NCBI GenBank assembly: GCA_030428705.1
Contig: JAUIDI010000010.1
Location: 49,500-113,499, forward strand
Direction: 5' to 3'
DNA from: Bacteroidia bacterium
GTDB taxonomy: Bacteria > Bacteroidota > Bacteroidia > Flavobacteriales > Flavobacteriaceae
Length of the DNA: 64,000 nt
Shown: one piece after another, positions 59,270-64,000 of the stretch
Layout: the number at the start of each line of letters is the position of its first letter
Position numbering within the stretch: the first letter of the stretch is position 1
Translations under genes and position numbers: made by a program
The notes under the pieces: model-generated
Databases searched by the model: none
Seen by the model: the letters and a program-made list of their open reading frames with translations, nothing else
What the model was told of the DNA's origin: nothing

Positions 59270-61975
59270 ATGAAAATGTCCAACATGCCCGCCCTTCTCG
59301 GATTGCTGTTTTGCTGTACGATTTACGGACAAATAAAAATTGGGGATAATCCGCAGATCATAGACCCCAGCTCGGTCTTGGAATTGGAAAGTCGAGAAAG
59401 GGTATTGGTCATTACCAGGGTAACCACGGCCGAAATGAATGCGATCATGCCCCTTCGCGGTGCGCTGGTTTACAATACCGACGTTCAATGTGTGCACTAT
59501 TATGATGGTACCCAATGGGTGAACCTTTGCGAAAATAACGGGTCGGCCAATATTACCGCCGATCCGATCATTCATGATATTCCGACTATTGCTTTGACCC
59601 CTTCGGCCGATGGTACCAATATAGAAATTGCCGAAAACAGTATTCGAAGCGAAATGATCGTCGATGGCGGTATAAACGGAGTGGATATTCAAAATGGATC
59701 CATCGGACCCGGAAAGTTGCAGAACAATTCGGTGACTCAAGACAAGTTGTCCGAGAATGCCGTAGGTGCTTTTGCCTTGGATAACGCCAATATTGGTCTG
59801 ACGGACTTTACCAATGATGCGGGTTTTATTACTAATGCTAATATTGTCAGTGCTGCTGCTAACAATGCAATTACAAATAATGGGGGGGCTTTTTACGATA
59901 ACTCACCGGTTCTTAATGCTGTTAACGATAATACAATCCTTATAAACAATCATATTGCGGCAGATGCCGATACCAATGTCAATAACGAGATACAAAGTCT
60001 CACGTTGACCGGTAACTCGCTTAGCATCTCAGGCAGTAACACAGTGACTTTTCCCAATATAACAGGTGAAATTGACAATAATGAGTTAATTACGAATGCC
60101 GTCCTTTCAGGAACCGACTTAATTATTACCGACCCTGGACAGACTTGGACCATACCACTAGCTAGTCTTGGGGGAAGCAATGGAGCTGACGGTAGCATAA
60201 TTGATCCTAATGGTGGAACAAATATTAATATAACTGGTGCCGGTACTCAGGAAAGTCCCTATGTAATCAACAGTACGTTTACCGAAGTTGACGGAAGCCC
60301 GACCAATGAGTTAATAACAGCATCCGTTCTGAACGGAAATATCTTGACCATTACCGAGGGCGGGAATCCATTTGATATTGATTTGACCGGACTTGGAGGC
60401 GGTAGCGGCACTCAAAATCTGACAAATGTTCTTACCCAAGGTAATGATGCCGGAAATACAATAATCACCAATTTAGGTTCTGAACCAACGGATCCAACAT
60501 CTGCGGCCACAGTTGGTTATGTGAATAACGCAATAATAGGTGGGGGAACACCTCTTGAATTTGATAATTCGACCATTTCTGGATCAGGAGCCATTGGAGA
60601 CCCTTATACTGTTGCTGATGAAGCAATAACTAGGGCAAAGATTGCAACCGCTACGGATGGTGCAACAGCAGGTCAAATATTAAAAGTTAATGTTGGAGGT
60701 AATGGTGTTGATTGGGTAGATCCAACTGTATTTGTGGATGCTACATTAACCGGAGATGGTACTACCCCGGCAACAGCTCTAAGTATTGCCGATGGTGCGA
60801 TCACCACCGACAAGATACTGGACCAAAACGTCACGCCGCCCAAGATACAGCCATCCGCCACCGACGGACAGGTGCTCACCACCTCGGGAGGGACCGTACA
60901 ATGGGCAACGGCAACGGCAGGGGCCGTGGGAACCGGGACCACAATCGATGGGGACGGGACAGTGGGCAACGAACTCGAAGTGGCCGACAATGCAATCACA
61001 TCCGCAATGATCGTGGACGGCACTATCGTCTCGGCGGATATAGCAACGGACGGGGTAACCAACACGAACGTCGCCGATGGTGCGATCACCACCGACAAGA
61101 TACTGGACCAAAACGTCACGCCGCCCAAGATACAGCCATCCGCCACGGACGGACAGGTGCTCACCACAGTCGGGGGGACGGCCCAATGGGCGGCAGCGAC
61201 CTCGGGCCAAAACCTTTTCGACGCTGATTTACCATTGGCATCAACTCGAACACATAATCTAGATGGGAATAATTTCAACCTCAATGGTCCCGGATTCGTT
61301 GGAATCGGGACAGATAATCCCACAAATAAGCTACATGTTGACGGAGCTGTTCGCGCTGAAGGTGGTTTTAGGAGTACTTTTGGAACACTACCAGGTAGTG
61401 TTGCGTATAGTTTCTATAACGACTCTGATACTGGTATGTATAGAGCAGGCGCAGATCAACTGGCATTTTCCACTGGCGGTGCTGAAGCAATGCGAATCGA
61501 TGGCTCCCAAAATGTTGGTATCGGACCCAAGTTTGCGAGTCCGATAGATGATCCCATTGATGCCAGATTACATGTCGATGGAGATATTTATGCAGAAGGA
61601 GATTTTTATTCAACATTAGGAACTGGAGTTCAACCGATCCCGGATTACGTTTTTGAGTATTATTTTTTAGGTAGATCCGAACTAAAGGAAAACTATAATT
61701 TTAAGAGTCTTGAAGAGATTGAAAACTTTGTAAAAAAGAATCATCATCTTCCCGGAATAAAATCAGCCGCCACCGCAATGGCCGAAGGAAAATGGAATTT
61801 GGGCGAATCTAATATTCAAAACCTCGAAAAAATCGAGGAACTCTTTTTGCATACCATAGAACAAGAAAACAAGATCAAACAATTACAAAAAGAAAACCAA
61901 ACAATTTCAAACGAACTTATCGCTCTCAAAAAAGAATTGGAGGTTATAAAAAATCTAATAAAAAAATCGAATTGA
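59270..61975 (+). CDS. Secreted tail-fibre-like repeat protein (head module, mosaic beta-repeat shaft, C-terminal coiled coil)
   Basis: Signal peptide; head IKIGDNPQIIDPSSVLELES...PLRGALVYNTDVQCVHYYDGTQWVNLC; repeats ADGAITTDKILDQNVTPPKIQPSATDGQVLTT; FSTGGAEAMRIDGSQNVGIG; C-terminal HHLPGIKSA...LEKIEELFLHTIEQENKIKQLQKENQ. Confidence 0.88.
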   Translation: MKMSNMPALLGLLFCCTIYGQIKIGDNPQIIDPSSVLELESRERVLVITRVTTAEMNAIMPLRGALVYNTDVQCVHYYDGTQWVNLCENNGSANITADPIIHDIPTIALTPSADGTNIEIAENSIRSEMIVDGGINGVDIQNGSIGPGKLQNNSVTQDKLSENAVGAFALDNANIGLTDFTNDAGFITNANIVSAAANNAITNNGGAFYDNSPVLNAVNDNTILINNHIAADADTNVNNEIQSLTLTGNSLSISGSNTVTFPNITGEIDNNELITNAVLSGTDLIITDPGQTWTIPLASLGGSNGADGSIIDPNGGTNINITGAGTQESPYVINSTFTEVDGSPTNELITASVLNGNILTITEGGNPFDIDLTGLGGGSGTQNLTNVLTQGNDAGNTIITNLGSEPTDPTSAATVGYVNNAIIGGGTPLEFDNSTISGSGAIGDPYTVADEAITRAKIATATDGATAGQILKVNVGGNGVDWVDPTVFVDATLTGDGTTPATALSIADGAITTDKILDQNVTPPKIQPSATDGQVLTTSGGTVQWATATAGAVGTGTTIDGDGTVGNELEVADNAITSAMIVDGTIVSADIATDGVTNTNVADGAITTDKILDQNVTPPKIQPSATDGQVLTTVGGTAQWAAATSGQNLFDADLPLASTRTHNLDGNNFNLNGPGFVGIGTDNPTNKLHVDGAVRAEGGFRSTFGTLPGSVAYSFYNDSDTGMYRAGADQLAFSTGGAEAMRIDGSQNVGIGPKFASPIDDPIDARLHVDGDIYAEGDFYSTLGTGVQPIPDYVFEYYFLGRSELKENYNFKSLEEIENFVKKNHHLPGIKSAATAMAEGKWNLGESNIQNLEKIEELFLHTIEQENKIKQLQKENQTISNELIALKKELEVIKNLIKKSN
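60788..60882 (+). repeat. 95-bp direct repeat, copy 1
   Basis: Identical to 61073-61167 except one synonymous change (60862 C vs 61147 G); spacing 285 bp. Confidence 0.97.
61073..61167 (+). repeat. 95-bp direct repeat, copy 2
   Basis: See copy 1. Confidence 0.97.
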
Positions 61976-63120
61976 AAGCGATACTGTACATTCTATTTCT
62001 TTCGGCAGGCATTCTCGTCAATGCCCAAACTGCTTTCTATAACCAAGGCAATATACGTATTCATGAAAACGGGCAAATCGGTTTTCATACCGACCTCATC
62101 AACGATGGTGTCTTTGACGAGAATCTCGGGCTGGCCGGGTTTTACAGCAATGAATTCCGTGATATTTTCGGGGCGTTCCCTCCCACATTTTTCGACGTCG
62201 AATTCGATACGCAAATTAGCACAACGGTTAATACTACGGTCAATGTCGTAAATAATGTCAATTTTATCGATGGCAACGTCTTTTCACCTCGAATGCAATC
62301 GAGTATCGCATTGAACTTTCTTGAAAACGCCTTTTATAACGGTGAAGGTGATTTCAATAAGATCGATGGTTATGCCAGTATCAATGGCCAACAGAACTTC
62401 ACATTCCCTGTGGGTGATTTTGAACAATTGCGCCCCTTGATCATGACCTCTTCGGGAATCAACACCTTGGCCAAATGTGCCTATTTCGCCGAGAACCCGA
62501 ATAATCCACCAAGTTTGGATAATGGCTTTGATACCGGCCGAAAGGCAAGTAATATCGGCACTATAAGTCCGGTCGAATTTTGGAGGTTGGAAGGTGAAGT
62601 GTCTTCGACAATCAGCATCAGCTGGAACGAGCGCAGTAATCTGACCGCTTTGACCGATGATGTAAGCACAATAATCCCGGTTGGGTTTAGTAAAAGAATA
62701 AACCAATGGATAAGTTTAGGGGTCGATGCGCAGGCCGGAGATCTTTCCCAAGGTTTTGTAACCTCGGCCGAATTTGTTCCAAACGACTTTGAGGCCATTA
62801 CATTTGCCGGTGCAGGCGAACCCGTCGAACTGTTGGCGTTGGATAATTATTTAGTATCCGCCAATGGCGATGGTATCAACGACTTTCTTGAAATCCCAGA
62901 GTTGGAACAGTCGCCCAACAACGAACTTTTTATATACGATCGCTTTGGGATGAAAGTATTCGAGCAAGAAAATTATAGCGACGAATTTACGGGATTCGCC
63001 AATACGGGCGATTTTATAATCCAACGAGAAAAAGGGCTTCCCTCCGGAGTCTATTTTTATGTCGTTTCCATGAAAGATTTAGGATTGGATTTTCAGGGAT
63101 TTTTCTACTTGACCCGATAA
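61972..63120 (+). CDS. Secreted protein with T9SS type-B (gliding motility-associated) C-terminal domain
   Basis: TTG start in TTGA overlap; signal peptide KAILYILFLSAGILVNAQ; C-terminus LVSANGDGINDFLEIPELE...IYDRFGMKVFEQENYSDEFTGFAN...LPSGVYFYVVSM. Confidence 0.88.
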   Translation: MKAILYILFLSAGILVNAQTAFYNQGNIRIHENGQIGFHTDLINDGVFDENLGLAGFYSNEFRDIFGAFPPTFFDVEFDTQISTTVNTTVNVVNNVNFIDGNVFSPRMQSSIALNFLENAFYNGEGDFNKIDGYASINGQQNFTFPVGDFEQLRPLIMTSSGINTLAKCAYFAENPNNPPSLDNGFDTGRKASNIGTISPVEFWRLEGEVSSTISISWNERSNLTALTDDVSTIIPVGFSKRINQWISLGVDAQAGDLSQGFVTSAEFVPNDFEAITFAGAGEPVELLALDNYLVSANGDGINDFLEIPELEQSPNNELFIYDRFGMKVFEQENYSDEFTGFANTGDFIIQREKGLPSGVYFYVVSMKDLGLDFQGFFYLTR

Positions 63121-63286
63121 ATTTTCCCAATTAACATCATCGTTTAAAGGCCATATTCAGCGGTGATTGAAATTCAATTCCCATTTTACAACATTCTATA
63201 AGGCACTCACAACATTTTATGGAGATTTTGGCGACCAGCATCTAATTTTACACTTGATTAGATAATCAATCCAAATCTTATCTAAA

Positions 63287-64000
63287 ATGGACTTAAAAAA
63301 ACTTGGGCTATTATTGCTCTTCTTGGCCTTCATAAATGCTGCAACCGCACAGTTAAAAATTGGTGAAAATCCAAATTCTATCGATCCCACTTCGATCGTT
63401 GAAATGGAAAGTACCTCAAAAGCCTTGGTCTTGACACGACTGACCACGGCCCAAATGCAGAATATCGTTCCACTTCGTGGCGCAATGGTTTATAATACAG
63501 AGACGAAATGCATTCATTATTACGATGGAATGCAATGGAACAACCTTTGCCAAAGCTCTGATCAAGGAACTTTTTCGTTTGTAAATAACGGCAATGGTAC
63601 CTTCACCATAAATTATTCCGATGGTACCTCGTTTACCTCCCAAGACCTAACAGGCCCGCAGGGAATCCAGGGAGAGAAAGGTGACAAGGGAGACCAAGGG
63701 GACGTAGGTCCTCAGGGGATCCAGGGTGAAAAGGGAGACCAGGGAGACCAAGGGGACGTAGGTCCTCAGGGGATCCAGGGAGAGAAAGGTGACAAGGGTG
63801 ACCAGGGCGATCAAGGGATCCAAGGTATACAAGGCGAAAAAGGCGACAAGGGAGACCAAGGGGACGTAGGCCCGCAGGGAATCCAGGGAGAAAAAGGAGA
63901 CAAGGGAGACCAAGGCGATCAGGGTATACAGGGTATCCAGGGCGAAAAAGGCGACAAGGGTGACCAAGGGGACGTAGGCCCGCAGGGAATCCAGGGAGAG
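63287..64000 (+). CDS. Secreted collagen-like (Gly-X-Y) repeat protein with the same head module; truncated by window end
   Basis: ATG at 63287; open to base 64000 (238 codons, so absent from the ORF track); [43 protein letters not shown]...[27 protein letters not shown] then [18 protein letters not shown] repeats. Confidence 0.9.
   Translation, partial: MDLKKLGLLLLFLAFINAATAQLKIGENPNSIDPTSIVEMESTSKALVLTRLTTAQMQNIVPLRGAMVYNTETKCIHYYDGMQWNNLCQSSDQGTFSFVNNGNGTFTINYSDGTSFTSQDLTGPQGIQGEKGDKGDQGDVGPQGIQGEKGDQGDQGDVGPQGIQGEKGDKGDQGDQGIQGIQGEKGDKGDQGDVGPQGIQGEKGDKGDQGDQGIQGIQGEKGDKGDQGDVGPQGIQGE
63653..64000 (+). repeat. Tandem repeats encoding collagen-like triplets (54-bp and 108-bp units)
   Basis: GPQ-GIQ unit starts at 63653, 63707, 63761, 63869 and 63977 (spacings 54, 54, 108, 108); continues past window. 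Confidence 0.95.

Noticed and set aside
60673-61323. 216-aa antisense ORF and the 171-aa +2-frame ORF (60712-61227) inside the fibre gene
   Set aside because: Artefacts of the GC-rich repeated segment; low-complexity translations, and the sense fibre frame is continuous and coherent.
59270-61975. Prophage tail-fibre gene
   Set aside because: No other phage genes (integrase, terminase, capsid, lysis) nearby; signal peptide and Bacteroidota head module point to a chromosomal surface protein.
63653-64000. CRISPR array
   Set aside because: Regular repeats are in-frame collagen-like coding triplets without unique spacers.

Overview
The window is a 64 kb chromosomal segment from a Bacteroidota/Flavobacteriia-like bacterium. 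This is inferred from TAnnTTTG -7 promoter boxes, type IX secretion (T9SS) type-B C-terminal domains, a PorP/SprF protein and the gene content. Most of it is densely packed housekeeping DNA: ddl, coaD, pyrE, birA, rsfS, ftsH, cdsA, psd-like, murB, valS, lipA, gap, lpxK, clpP, kmo, kynU, tatA. Interspersed are two-component systems, three ECF sigma factors, tandem PPK2 kinases and secreted peptidases. No rRNA, tRNA, CRISPR or prophage was recognised. The most unusual parts are: (1) a surface-fibre locus at 59.2-64.0 kb, where two proteins share an N-terminal head module but carry different shafts (a mosaic tail-fibre-like shaft with a GC-rich repeat island, and a collagen-like Gly-X-Y shaft running off the window end), with a translationally coupled T9SS type-B protein between them; (2) a ~160 bp nested-palindrome, MITE-like intergenic element at 23966-24126 that abuts a promoter box; (3) a secreted TIM-barrel isomerase fused to an NTF2-like domain; (4) possible leaderless genes (pyrE, tatA). 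All identifications come from reading the translated sequences; no database search was run.
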